Shown: positions 1 to 8,578 of the stretch, in pieces
Layout: each line of letters opens with the position of its first letter
How positions within the stretch are numbered: position 1 is the stretch's first letter
Assembly (NCBI GenBank): GCA_002749135.1
Contig: NVVY01000020.1
Coordinates: 1-11,199 of the forward strand
Reading direction: 5' to 3'
Source of the DNA: Alphaproteobacteria bacterium
GTDB lineage: Bacteria > Pseudomonadota > Alphaproteobacteria > Sphingomonadales > Emcibacteraceae
DNA length: 11,199 nucleotides
Program-made: the position numbers and the translations under genes
The notes under the pieces: generated by a model
Databases searched by the model: none
What the model saw: the letters and a program-made list of their open reading frames with translations, nothing else
What the model was told of the DNA's origin: nothing

Positions 1-2
1 AC

Positions 3-1034
<1,032 letters not shown>

Positions 1035-1061
1035 TTTTTAACCGGCTCTGTGACATTGCTT

Positions 1062-1089
1062 TTGACATTGATGTTTTCTGTGTTAACAT
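1062..1089 (+). promoter_or_regulatory. Candidate sigma-70 promoter of the RND exporter operon
   Basis: A consensus -35 TTGACA (1062-1067) is followed after 16 bp by TAACAT (1084-1089), which is preceded by TG at 1081-1082 as in extended -10 elements. It lies 31 bp before the GTG start at 1121 and 28 bp after the stop of the RTX gene. This suggests that the exporter is transcribed separately. The -10 is imperfect, so this is a prediction from motif match only. Confidence 0.5.
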
Positions 1090-1120
1090 TCGCGCTAATT
1101 GAAAATATCAGGATCAGCGC

Positions 1121-3433
1121 GTGTCAAAAAATCCAGTTGTATCTTACGGAAATTTTATTGTAAACAGGCCTTGGTTTGTGTTGTTCGCGTCCGTGTTTGT
1201 GGTCATACTATTGGCCTACGGGGTGAAGAATATCTATTTTTCCAGTGATTACCGGGCGTTTTTCGGTCCCGATAATCCGCAGTTGGCCGCCCAGGATGAA
1301 CTGGAGCAAACCTATAGCAAGGTGGATACGGTTTCTATTGTCCTGAAACCGGACGAGGGGGATATTTATAATAAAAAATTTCTGGCACTTGTTTATGAAC
1401 TCACGGAAGAATCATGGCAGGTTCCCCATGCTATCCGGGTAGATTCCCTGTCTAACTTTCAGCATACCAGAGCCGAAGAAGATGACATGATTGTTGAGGA
1501 TCTGGTGCCGGACCCGGCGCACCTGGACCAGAAGCAACTGGATCTGATCCGAACCGTGTCCATGACCGAGCCGGCACTTCTCAACCGGCTGGTGTCCAGG
1601 GACGGCAAAACAACGCAGATTGCAATTACGATTGAGGCTCCTGATACGGAACGAGCCACCCTGGCCAAAGTCGTAAAACAGGTGCGTGAAATTGCGGAAG
1701 CCGCGCGCGCAGAAAACCCTGACGTACATATAGCACTCAGCGGGAATGTGATGATGTCCATTACATTTGCCGAGGTCGCCCAGCATGATATGACCACATT
1801 ATTTCCCCTGATGTACGGGCTTCTGGCGTTGACAATACTTTTGTTCGTGCGTTCATTAGCCGGCATGGTCAGCACCATGCTTGTGGTTATACTTTCTGTG
1901 GTGGCGGCCATCGGGACGGCGGGCTATATTGGCTGGGGACTGAATGGTGTTTCGGTGAACAGCTTTGTGGTCATCCTGACCATATCGGTGGCTGATGCCA
2001 TTCATCTTCTCCTGACTTATTTCGGGGAATTGCGCAAGGGATCTGACCGAAAGATGGCCACGGTGGAAAGTCTGCGTATTAATATGCAACCGGTGTTTCT
2101 GACCTCTCTGACCACGGTAATAGGTTTTATGAGCCTGAATTTCAACGACAGCCCGCCTTTTCGGGAATTCGGCAATATTTCGGCCTTTGGTGTGATTGCG
2201 GCATGGTTCCTGTCCATCACGCTGTTGCCGGCGTTAATGACCATCATTCCCATGACATCACGGGGGCATAAGCAGTATGAAAATAGCATCCTGTCCCGAT
2301 ATGTGGAATGGGTTTTGGTTCAGAAAAGGAATATTTTAATCGGGTCTTTGGTCGTCCTTGTCGTCTCTGCCGCTTTGCTGCCGAAGCTGGTCTATAACGA
2401 CAAATTCGTTGAATTTTTCGGTACGAATCTTCAGTTCCGGCAGGATACGGACTTTCTGATGAAAAATCTGACGGGAATATATACCATTGAGTTTTCCGTA
2501 CCCTCGGGCGAGGATGGCGGCATTGCCAATCCGCGATATTTGGCGAAACTTGATGAGTTCGCCAATTGGTTTCGTACCCAGCCGGAGGTATTGCATGTCT
2601 TGACTTTTGCCGATGTTATGAAGCGGCTGAACAAGAATATGAACGGGGACAAGCCGGAATTTTACCGTTTGCCCGAAAGCCGGAACCTGGCCGCGCAATA
2701 TCTTCTGTTGTATGAAATGTCATTGCCCTACGGCCTTGATCTGAATAATCAGATTGATGTGGGTAAATCGGCCACCCGCCTTACGGTTATTCTGGATAAT
2801 ATCAATTCGGATGCTATGAAAAGCCTGAAATACAGGGCAGAGGACTGGCTGGCGCAAAATGCCCCGCCGGAAATGCAATCGCAGGGTGGAACCAGCGTTA
2901 ATCTTATTTTTGCCTTCCTGACCAAGCGCACCTTTGACAGCATGTTCTGGGGTACAGGTCTCGCCTTCTTGCTCATCTCTGCCTGTCTGGTGGTGGCCTT
3001 GCGGAGCATTAAACTGGGGCTGATCAGTCTGGTGCCCAATATTCTGCCGGTGATTGTGGCCTTTGCCATTTGGGCGGTTATTAACGGCGAATTGGGTATG
3101 TTTGCCGCCAGTGTTACGGCGACTGCTCTTGGGTTGATTGTGGACTGTACGGTTCATTTTCTGAGTAAATACCGACGCGGCAAGGTAGAGAAAAACCTGG
3201 ATGTTGAGGATGCGGTGCGCTACGCCTTTTCCATGGTTGGGACGGCGTTATGGGTATCATCACTGGTATTGATCGTGGGGTTCAGTTCGCTGATGCTGTC
3301 GGATTTTACCATGAATTCAAAAATGGGGGCTTTAACCGCTCTGGTAATCGGGGTGGCCTTGGTGACAGACTTTCTGTTGCTACCGGTTATCCTGCTGTAT
3401 CTTGATAAAAAGAAGGACAAAGTGAATGGGTAA
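1121..3433 (+). CDS. RND superfamily exporter, MMPL/HAE3-like inner-membrane protein
   Basis: A 770-residue protein with the classic duplicated RND layout: TM1 (about 17-38), a periplasmic loop (about 40-225), a TM2-6 block (about 227-378), TM7 (about 404-424), a second periplasmic loop (425-605) and a TM8-12 block (606-761). Each half carries an acidic/histidine pair inside a central helix, D292/H295 (SVADAIH) and D675/H679 (VDCTVH), the expected proton-relay positions. Its length and architecture match the predicted exporters of the hopanoid/MMPL type rather than the roughly 1,000-residue HAE1 drug pumps, and no membrane-fusion protein gene is nearby. The GTG start has AGGA (1110-1113) 7 bp upstream. 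The gene overlaps the LolA-like gene by 8 bp (3426-3433), so the two are co-translated. By family knowledge such proteins move lipids or lipidated molecules through the inner membrane/periplasm by proton-motive force; the substrate here is not known. Confidence 0.9.
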   Translation: MSKNPVVSYGNFIVNRPWFVLFASVFVVILLAYGVKNIYFSSDYRAFFGPDNPQLAAQDELEQTYSKVDTVSIVLKPDEGDIYNKKFLALVYELTEESWQVPHAIRVDSLSNFQHTRAEEDDMIVEDLVPDPAHLDQKQLDLIRTVSMTEPALLNRLVSRDGKTTQIAITIEAPDTERATLAKVVKQVREIAEAARAENPDVHIALSGNVMMSITFAEVAQHDMTTLFPLMYGLLALTILLFVRSLAGMVSTMLVVILSVVAAIGTAGYIGWGLNGVSVNSFVVILTISVADAIHLLLTYFGELRKGSDRKMATVESLRINMQPVFLTSLTTVIGFMSLNFNDSPPFREFGNISAFGVIAAWFLSITLLPALMTIIPMTSRGHKQYENSILSRYVEWVLVQKRNILIGSLVVLVVSAALLPKLVYNDKFVEFFGTNLQFRQDTDFLMKNLTGIYTIEFSVPSGEDGGIANPRYLAKLDEFANWFRTQPEVLHVLTFADVMKRLNKNMNGDKPEFYRLPESRNLAAQYLLLYEMSLPYGLDLNNQIDVGKSATRLTVILDNINSDAMKSLKYRAEDWLAQNAPPEMQSQGGTSVNLIFAFLTKRTFDSMFWGTGLAFLLISACLVVALRSIKLGLISLVPNILPVIVAFAIWAVINGELGMFAASVTATALGLIVDCTVHFLSKYRRGKVEKNLDVEDAVRYAFSMVGTALWVSSLVLIVGFSSLMLSDFTMNSKMGALTALVIGVALVTDFLLLPVILLYLDKKKDKVNG

Positions 3434-4229
3434 CCTGTTTCGGACAATATCTTTTTCTTTACTGTTTGGCGCGTTCATAGCCCTATCGGCAGCTTACGCC
3501 GAGACGCCGGAAGAAAAGGGGCTAGCCATTGCGCAGGAGGTGGACCGGCGCGATGAGGGCTTTCAGGACACCGTTGCTGTTCTGCAAATGATTTTGAGCA
3601 ATCGTCAGGGTCGGGAAAGTCGCCGGAAACTTAAAATAAAAACCTTTGAAATGACCGACCCCGATGTGGGGGACAAGTCACTGGTGATTTTTGACAGCCC
3701 CCGTGATGTCAAAGGCACGGCGTTTCTCACTTATTCCAATATTCTTGACCCCGATGACCAGTGGATTTACCTGCCGGCTTTGGGGCGGATCAAGCGGATT
3801 TCTTCCAGCAATAAATCCGGGCCTTTTATGGGCAGTGAATTTGCCTATGAGGATATGTCCTCGCGCGAAGTGGGTAAATACCATTATAAATGGTTGCGGG
3901 ATGAGCCGTGCGGAAATCTGACTTGTTTCGTGGTAGAGGCCTATCCCCAATATGCAAAATCCGGTTACACCAAGCTGGTTTCCTGGATAGATACACAGGA
4001 ATACCGGACTATGAAAATAGAATTTTATAACCGGCGGGGGGAATTATTCAAAATTCTTACCCCGTCGGATTATAAATTATATTTGAATAAATATTGGCGC
4101 GCCAGCAAGCTGTATATGGAAAATGTTATGACCGGCAAAAAAACATGGCTTATCTGGAGTCGTTATGATTTCAGGACTGGTCTCAAAGAACAGAATTTCT
4201 CAAAAAGCAGATTAAAGACAGCTAAATAG
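3426..4229 (+). CDS. Outer-membrane lipoprotein-sorting protein-like (LolA-fold) periplasmic protein
   Basis: A 267-residue protein with a signal peptide (residues 1-25, cleavage after AYA). The rest resembles the LolA/LolB-fold proteins annotated as 'outer membrane lipoprotein-sorting protein': a strand DKSLVIFDSPRDVKGTAFL (83-101), a DDQWIYLPALGRIKRIS segment (110-126), SGPFMGSEFAYEDM (131-144) and several later beta strands. Two cysteines (C162, C167) in the periplasmic part may form a disulfide. The ATG at 3426 has AAGGA (3413-3417) 8 bp upstream, within the end of the exporter gene, and overlaps that gene by 8 bp. A strong terminator follows 34 bp after the stop, so the operon probably ends here. 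Family knowledge suggests a half-barrel that carries a lipid or lipoprotein; the tight coupling to the RND gene suggests that it receives cargo from it. It is not the housekeeping LolA: the motifs above and the RND partner point to the separate RND-linked group. Confidence 0.85.
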   Translation: MGNLFRTISFSLLFGAFIALSAAYAETPEEKGLAIAQEVDRRDEGFQDTVAVLQMILSNRQGRESRRKLKIKTFEMTDPDVGDKSLVIFDSPRDVKGTAFLTYSNILDPDDQWIYLPALGRIKRISSSNKSGPFMGSEFAYEDMSSREVGKYHYKWLRDEPCGNLTCFVVEAYPQYAKSGYTKLVSWIDTQEYRTMKIEFYNRRGELFKILTPSDYKLYLNKYWRASKLYMENVMTGKKTWLIWSRYDFRTGLKEQNFSKSRLKTAK

Positions 4230-4263
4230 GCGAAAATCCCCAAGGTCTCTGCTGTTTTCACAG

Positions 4264-4289
4264 GTCCGGCCATTTTGGCCGGGCTTTTT
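4264..4289 (+). terminator. Rho-independent terminator of the RND/LolA-like operon
   Basis: Nine base pairs (4264-4272 with 4276-4284, core CCGGCC/GGCCGG, one T-G pair) close a 3-nt TTT loop and are followed directly by five T residues (4285-4289) and further T-rich sequence. It begins 34 bp after the stop of the LolA-like gene. Confidence 0.9.
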
Positions 4290-4403
4290 ACTTTATTTTT
4301 GCGCTCTGTGAATTTATGGTTAATGAAAAGTAAAACGGGTCGGAAGACTCTGTAATTACTTACAATTTTAGAAAAAGATGCCTAAAGATAGATTTTAATT
4401 GGC

Positions 4404-4433
4404 TTGATAATTAGGCCCTTTTAGAGGTTTATT
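4404..4433 (+). promoter_or_regulatory. Weak candidate promoter of the AMIN/barrel gene
   Basis: The 4290-4470 stretch holds no gene and is AT-rich. The best promoter-like pair I see is TTGATA (4404-4409) and TTTATT (4428-4433), 18 bp apart and roughly 50 bp before the first possible start. Since a terminator sits upstream, a promoter must lie in this region, but this particular match is weak. Confidence 0.25.
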
Positions 4434-4470
4434 TGCCATAAATTACACCTGAATTTCAAACCCACAGCTT

Positions 4471-4485
4471 GAGAGGGCAAAATTG
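4471..4485 (+). promoter_or_regulatory. Ribosome binding site pointing to an alternative TTG start
   Basis: GAGAGGG (4471-4477) lies 5 bp before an in-frame TTG at 4483-4485, which would add 18 basic residues before the ATG at 4537. The ATG has a poorer site (AGGGG at 4522-4526, 10 bp upstream) but gives a textbook signal peptide. The two starts cannot be separated from sequence alone; both yield an exported protein. Confidence 0.4.
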
Positions 4486-4536
4486 CTGAAAAATAAGCCA
4501 TATCATCAAAAGGCAAAAAACAGGGGCTGGCAAGGC

Positions 4537-6276
4537 ATGAAAATTTTTCTGCTCACGTCGGTTTTTTGTGCGTTTGCTGTGATGTCGGCACGGGCTGAAG
4601 TATCGGTCATTGACGTGCGCACAGGGCTTCATCCCGATAAAACCCGGGTGGTTCTGGAGGTTAGCGAAGTGGCCTTCTATCAGATCAGCTATCAAGGTAA
4701 TCCCAGAGAAATCATCATTGACCTGCGGGAAACCCCCGGTATGGAGCAGGTGAGGGCGCTGGCCAGAAAAGCGGCGGTGATCGGGGTTCTGGATAAGATT
4801 ACCGTAGAGGATCATGAGGGGTCTGTGCGCTTGCGGATTGCCCTGCGCAAATCGGCCACCGTTGATAACAGCTTTACCTTGAAACCGGATCACGGGCACC
4901 AATTTCGGCTGGTGTTCGATATAAAAGCCACCTCAGCCGCAGAATGGGCCCGTCAGGTAAAACTGACCGCTCCGCCGCCGCCGCCTCCGCCGCCGCCTCC
5001 GCCTGTTCCAGAGCCGGTACAGGAACCTGTGGGCCTGTCACCACCGCCCTCGCCTGTGGCAGAAGAAATATCCGCTTTTGTATCGGAGCCGCCCCCGGAA
5101 CCACAGAGTCCGGAAACCTATGATGACATGCTGACCGGGGATAGCAATTTCACCCTGTCCGGCTATGTTGAGATGGAGGCTCGCGGTTTCACCCAATCGG
5201 CCATGGACCCTGCGCAGGAGGACTGGACCGTGTCCTTCGCGCTGGAACCTTTGCTGGAATATGTCTCGGACAGCAGCAGCTCTCAGATAATGTTCCGGCC
5301 TTTCGGGCGGGTCGATGTGCAGGATAAAAGCCGCAGCCATTTTGATATCCGGGAGCTTAAATGGACCGGAACATTGGACAGCCTTCAAATGACGGTGGGT
5401 ATAGACACGCTGTTCTGGGGGGTGACGGAATCCAATCATCTGGTGGATATTATCAATCAGAATGATAGTCTGGAAGATATTGACCGGGAAGATAAACTGG
5501 GCCAGCCCATGGCCAGTCTGTCCTATGATAGCCCTATGGGGGTCTTTTCCGTTTATGTGATGACCTATTTTCGGGAACAGCGTTTGCCCGGTGCCAAAGG
5601 CCGCCTGCGCCTGCCTTTGCCCGTTGATTATGTCCAGACCCAATATGGGGCCGGTGCGGGAAAATGGAACACGGACTGGGCGGTGCGCTGGACCCATGTG
5701 ATCGGTAATGTGGATGTGGGGCTGTATCATTTCCGGGGCACCAGCCGCGAGGCCCAATATCTTTTGGGGGTTGATGGCACGGGTAGCCCGGTCATCATTC
5801 CCCGCTATAATCTCATCGGTCAGACCGGCCTTGATTTGCAGGGGACTTTTGATGACATTCTGATCAAGTTCGAGGCCATTCGCCGGACCGGATTCGGCCC
5901 TGATTACTGGGCCATGGCGGGTGGTTTTGAATATACCCTGTATGGTTTAGGCGGCGGCGATTCAGACATCGGAATTTTGGCGGAATATAGTTATGATGAC
6001 CGGGGGAGCCGGGCGACAACCATTTTTCAGAATGACATGTTCGTGGGTATGCGCTGGGCGGCCAATGATGTGGATAGTACCGAATTGCTCATGGGGGCCA
6101 TGTTTGATATGACGACCTCGTCAAAATTTGTCAATATTGAAGGCAGCCGCCGTCTTGGCGAAAACTGGAAAGTATCGCTGGATGCCCGTTTCTTTCTGGG
6201 CGTGCCTGTTACGGATATTATCTATCCCCTGTCCCGGGATGATTTTTTCCAGATCAGGCTCGCGCGCTATTTTTAA
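4537..6276 (+). CDS. AMIN-domain outer-membrane beta-barrel protein with proline-rich linker
   Basis: From the ATG at 4537 the product has 579 residues (597 from an upstream TTG at 4483). Residues 1-20 are a signal peptide (cleavage after SARA). Residues about 21-135 match the AMIN-domain pattern (VSVIDVRTGLHPDKTRVVLEV, FYQISYQGNPREIIIDLRET, RLRIALRKS, QFRLVFDI), known from amidases and secretins as a peptidoglycan/septum-targeting fold. A linker of about 60 residues contains eleven consecutive prolines (146-156) and more Pro/Glu segments. From about residue 204 to the end there are amphipathic strands typical of a porin-like barrel, finishing with Phe (RLARYF), as expected for BAM recognition. 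The barrel resembles outer-membrane proteins often found beside RND/LolA-like pairs, but I cannot name a family. Position suggests that it is the outer-membrane member of the exporter cassette, although a terminator makes it a separate transcript. Barrel and AMIN calls are good; the pathway role is inferred. Confidence 0.8.
   Translation: MKIFLLTSVFCAFAVMSARAEVSVIDVRTGLHPDKTRVVLEVSEVAFYQISYQGNPREIIIDLRETPGMEQVRALARKAAVIGVLDKITVEDHEGSVRLRIALRKSATVDNSFTLKPDHGHQFRLVFDIKATSAAEWARQVKLTAPPPPPPPPPPPVPEPVQEPVGLSPPPSPVAEEISAFVSEPPPEPQSPETYDDMLTGDSNFTLSGYVEMEARGFTQSAMDPAQEDWTVSFALEPLLEYVSDSSSSQIMFRPFGRVDVQDKSRSHFDIRELKWTGTLDSLQMTVGIDTLFWGVTESNHLVDIINQNDSLEDIDREDKLGQPMASLSYDSPMGVFSVYVMTYFREQRLPGAKGRLRLPLPVDYVQTQYGAGAGKWNTDWAVRWTHVIGNVDVGLYHFRGTSREAQYLLGVDGTGSPVIIPRYNLIGQTGLDLQGTFDDILIKFEAIRRTGFGPDYWAMAGGFEYTLYGLGGGDSDIGILAEYSYDDRGSRATTIFQNDMFVGMRWAANDVDSTELLMGAMFDMTTSSKFVNIEGSRRLGENWKVSLDARFFLGVPVTDIIYPLSRDDFFQIRLARYF
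4972..5004 (+). repeat. CCG/CCT triplet run encoding eleven prolines
   Basis: Eleven consecutive CCG or CCT codons form the rigid start of the linker between the AMIN domain and the barrel. The low-complexity, GC-rich tract also explains a spurious Ala-rich reading frame on the opposite strand. Polyproline stretches commonly need EF-P for translation, which may modulate expression. Confidence 0.9.
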
Positions 6277-6291
6277 CCAATTGTAATAATA

Positions 6292-6305
6292 TATCACAAG
6301 TGATA
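6292..6305. promoter_or_regulatory. Perfect dyad TATCAC-AA-GTGATA
   Basis: A 14-bp element with perfect 6-bp arms and a 2-bp spacer, in the 111-bp gap between the barrel gene and the 190-residue gene, 16 bp after the barrel stop. No T-run follows, so it is not an intrinsic terminator. It has the form of a dimeric regulator's operator and lies 82 bp upstream of the next start; no regulator can be assigned. Confidence 0.35.
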
Positions 6306-6387
6306 ACATGCGGCCTTATTATCGGCACATTTCTGACATATTTGTAACGAAGATAAAAATAAACACTTTTTGAAGTGAGGGTATCTG

Positions 6388-6960
6388 ATGAAAAAAGGGA
6401 ATTACAAAGGATTGATTATTAAGTTATCCGCCACGGCTCTCGGGCTTGTGGTGATGCTTTTTGGTGCCGCTGTTATGGGGCAGAAATTTCTTGTGGATCA
6501 GCATGAAAATTCCAATAGCATTGAGGCCACACAGGCCGCTAAACAGTCAGATATGGATATTAAGATTGAGCTTAACCGGCAGTTCGGGGTTATTACAGAA
6601 TCCGGCACTCTGGATATTAACGCATCCCTGAAAGAAGTTCGGCAGACATTGGCTGACATAAAAGTGAATATGGTGACGGAATTGAACCATACCATTCGGG
6701 ACGTGGAGCAGGATTCTTCAATTCCCACAGCTATAAAACGAACTGTCATTATACAGCTGGAACGGGAATTGCGGAAAATCAGGTCGCTGGAAGATCGGGC
6801 CTTGCAGCTTTCCTATAAAATAATCCTGCCTAGGCCGGGCTATGCGGACAGTTCCAAATGTGACGAAGAGACTATCACAGAAGAAACCCGTGATACGGAT
6901 TTGGACGCTGACACCAAAGGGAATAACCGGAACGTTCGGAAAGCCTTTTCCTGGATTTAA
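6388..6960 (+). CDS. Unrecognised membrane-anchored protein with helical domain
   Basis: A 190-residue protein that I do not recognise. The start ATG is well supported by a GTGAGGG-type site (6375-6381), 6 bp upstream. Residues 1-7 are basic and residues about 8-32 form one hydrophobic segment (IIKLSATALGLVVMLFGAAV), a signal anchor or an uncleaved signal. Residues 35-145 are charged and mostly helix-prone (SLKEVRQTLADIK, TAIKRTVIIQLERELRKIRS), suggesting a periplasmic helical or coiled-coil body. The tail from about 155 is acidic (DEETITEETRDTDLDAD) and then basic, with one cysteine (C158). It stands alone between two spaced neighbours, 111 bp after the barrel gene and 99 bp before comM, so its function cannot be read from an operon. 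Codon use and a good ribosome site make it a real gene. Confidence 0.75.
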   Translation: MKKGNYKGLIIKLSATALGLVVMLFGAAVMGQKFLVDQHENSNSIEATQAAKQSDMDIKIELNRQFGVITESGTLDINASLKEVRQTLADIKVNMVTELNHTIRDVEQDSSIPTAIKRTVIIQLERELRKIRSLEDRALQLSYKIILPRPGYADSSKCDEETITEETRDTDLDADTKGNNRNVRKAFSWI

Positions 6961-7010
6961 TTCTTAGTCCTATATTACAGATAAAAATCTTGCCTTTTTT
7001 CTTGCTGTCT

Positions 7011-7031
7011 TTGCTGATAAGCTATCGGCAA
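7011..7031. promoter_or_regulatory. Dyad upstream of comM
   Basis: TTGCTGATA (7011-7019) and TATCGGCAA (7023-7031) form 9-bp arms around AGC with a single T-G pair. It lies 28 bp before the comM start, a position where an operator or a 5'-UTR hairpin would act. No T-run follows, so it is not a terminator for the upstream gene. Confidence 0.35.
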
Positions 7032-7059
7032 ATCATATATTCCAGAAAAAGGACGGGGG

Positions 7060-8577
7060 ATGGTTGCACATATCGGGACAGTTGCCTTTGTTGGCATAGA
7101 GGCCAGACTGGTTGATGTGCAGGTACAGGTTGCGTCGGGCCTACCCTCTTTTACCATTGTTGGCCTTCCAGACAAGGCGGTTGCTGAATCCCGCGAACGG
7201 GTTCGGGCCGCACTGGGGGCCATCGGCTTAGCACTGCCCCCCAAAAGAATCACCGTTAATCTGGCCCCCGCTGACCTGCCCAAGGAAGGCAGTCATTATG
7301 ACCTTGCCATTGCCCTTGGCCTGTTGGTGGCTATGGAGGCGGTGGCCAGTGATACGGTGGAATCCTATATTGTTTTGGGGGAGCTGGGGCTGGACGGGGC
7401 CATACAGGCGGTGCCGGGGGTTTTGCTGGCGGCCATGAAAGCACTGGAGCTTGATTGTGGTCTGGTCTGCGCGGCGGCCTCGGGCGGCGAGGCGGCCTGG
7501 GCCGGAGAGGTGGAGATCATCGCCGCCGAGAATCTGCTCAGCCTGATCAATCACTTAAAGGGCAATCAATTGCTTAAGCCCCCCACGGCGGCAATTGCCC
7601 GTGACGTCAAGAACATTCCCGACCTTCGGGATATAAAGGGGCAGGAAACCGCTAAACGGGCGCTGGAAATCGTTGCCGCCGGGGGCCATAACCTGTGTAT
7701 GGTAGGCCCGCCGGGGTCCGGAAAATCCATGCTGGCGGCGAGGTTGCCCGGTATTTTGCCGCCCATGACGGCGGAGGAGGTTCTGGAGGTGAGCATGATT
7801 GCCTCAATCTCCGGCCTGTTGACAGAGGGCGGGATTACCCGCAACCGGCCCTTTCGCAATCCCCATCATTCGGCCTCTATGGCGGCATTGGTGGGCGGTG
7901 GACTGAAGGCCCGGCCCGGCGAGATTTCACTGGCTCACCGGGGGGTGTTATTCCTTGACGAATTGCCCGAATTTCAACGTAATGCCCTGGATAGCCTGCG
8001 CCAGCCTATCGAAAGCGGCGAGGCGGTGGTGGCCCGGGCCAACCGTCATGTGACCTATCCGGCGCGGTTTCAACTGGTGGCGGCCATGAATCCCTGCCGC
8101 TGTGGTTATCTGGATGATCCGGCTCAGGCCTGTTCCCGTGCGCCCAGATGTGCGGTGGATTACCAGTCAAAAATCTCTGGCCCCATGATGGACCGCTTCG
8201 ACATTCATATTGAGGTCCCGGCGGTCAGCGCCCATGACCTCACTCTGCCCGCCCCTTCCGAGGGTAGCCCGGATGTGGCCGCACGTGTCATGGCCGCCCG
8301 GGCCCTGCAAACGGAACGTTATCAGTCTATGGGGCTGGGTCATATTCGTTGTAATGCCGAGGTGGACGGCGAGGCTCTGGAGGCCGTGGCCAGTCTTGAT
8401 GATGCAGGGCAGGACATCCTCACCCGGGCCATTGATGTCATGCGTCTGACAGCGCGCGGTTATCACCGCATACTGCGCGTGGCCCGTACCATTGCCGATC
8501 TGGACGGAAGTCAGAATATCAAAAAAATACATGTCTCCGAAGCCCTCAGTTATCGTCAGAAAAAACATATCAGGTAA
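7060..8577 (+). CDS. comM: YifB/ComM family Mg-chelatase-like AAA+ ATPase
   Basis: A complete 505-residue protein, the normal length for the family. The N-terminal ComM-specific domain (about 1-170) starts with the signature VGIEARLVDVQVQVASGLPS and continues with IVGLPDKAVAESRERVRAAL and LAPADLPKEGSHYDLAIALG. The AAA+ core has Walker A GPPGSGKS (216-223), the NPHHSASMAALVGGG segment (267-281) and Walker B VLFLDE (296-301). The cysteine set C346, C348, C358, C364 (MNPCRCG...CSRAPRC) and the C-terminal RGYHRILRVARTIADL helix (466-481, sensor 2 region) are present. Known ComM proteins are hexameric helicases that promote branch migration during integration of transforming DNA; related copies are widespread also in species without known competence. 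The ATG at 7060 follows a GGACGGGG purine-rich stretch immediately upstream. It appears monocistronic: 99 bp separate it from the gene before, and a long hairpin begins 2 bp after its stop. Confidence 0.97.
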   Translation: MVAHIGTVAFVGIEARLVDVQVQVASGLPSFTIVGLPDKAVAESRERVRAALGAIGLALPPKRITVNLAPADLPKEGSHYDLAIALGLLVAMEAVASDTVESYIVLGELGLDGAIQAVPGVLLAAMKALELDCGLVCAAASGGEAAWAGEVEIIAAENLLSLINHLKGNQLLKPPTAAIARDVKNIPDLRDIKGQETAKRALEIVAAGGHNLCMVGPPGSGKSMLAARLPGILPPMTAEEVLEVSMIASISGLLTEGGITRNRPFRNPHHSASMAALVGGGLKARPGEISLAHRGVLFLDELPEFQRNALDSLRQPIESGEAVVARANRHVTYPARFQLVAAMNPCRCGYLDDPAQACSRAPRCAVDYQSKISGPMMDRFDIHIEVPAVSAHDLTLPAPSEGSPDVAARVMAARALQTERYQSMGLGHIRCNAEVDGEALEAVASLDDAGQDILTRAIDVMRLTARGYHRILRVARTIADLDGSQNIKKIHVSEALSYRQKKHIR

Positions 8578-8578
8578 A

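Noticed and set aside
2720..3157. Reverse-strand open frames within the RND gene
   Set aside because: They lie antisense to a clear transporter gene and show no domain, ribosome site or sensible composition.
4874..5104. Reverse-strand Ala-rich frame
   Set aside because: It arises from the CCG/CCT proline run read on the other strand.
5038..5757. 239-residue reverse-strand frame within the barrel gene
   Set aside because: Composition is His/Arg/Pro-rich with no recognisable domain, as expected of an antisense shadow of a barrel gene.
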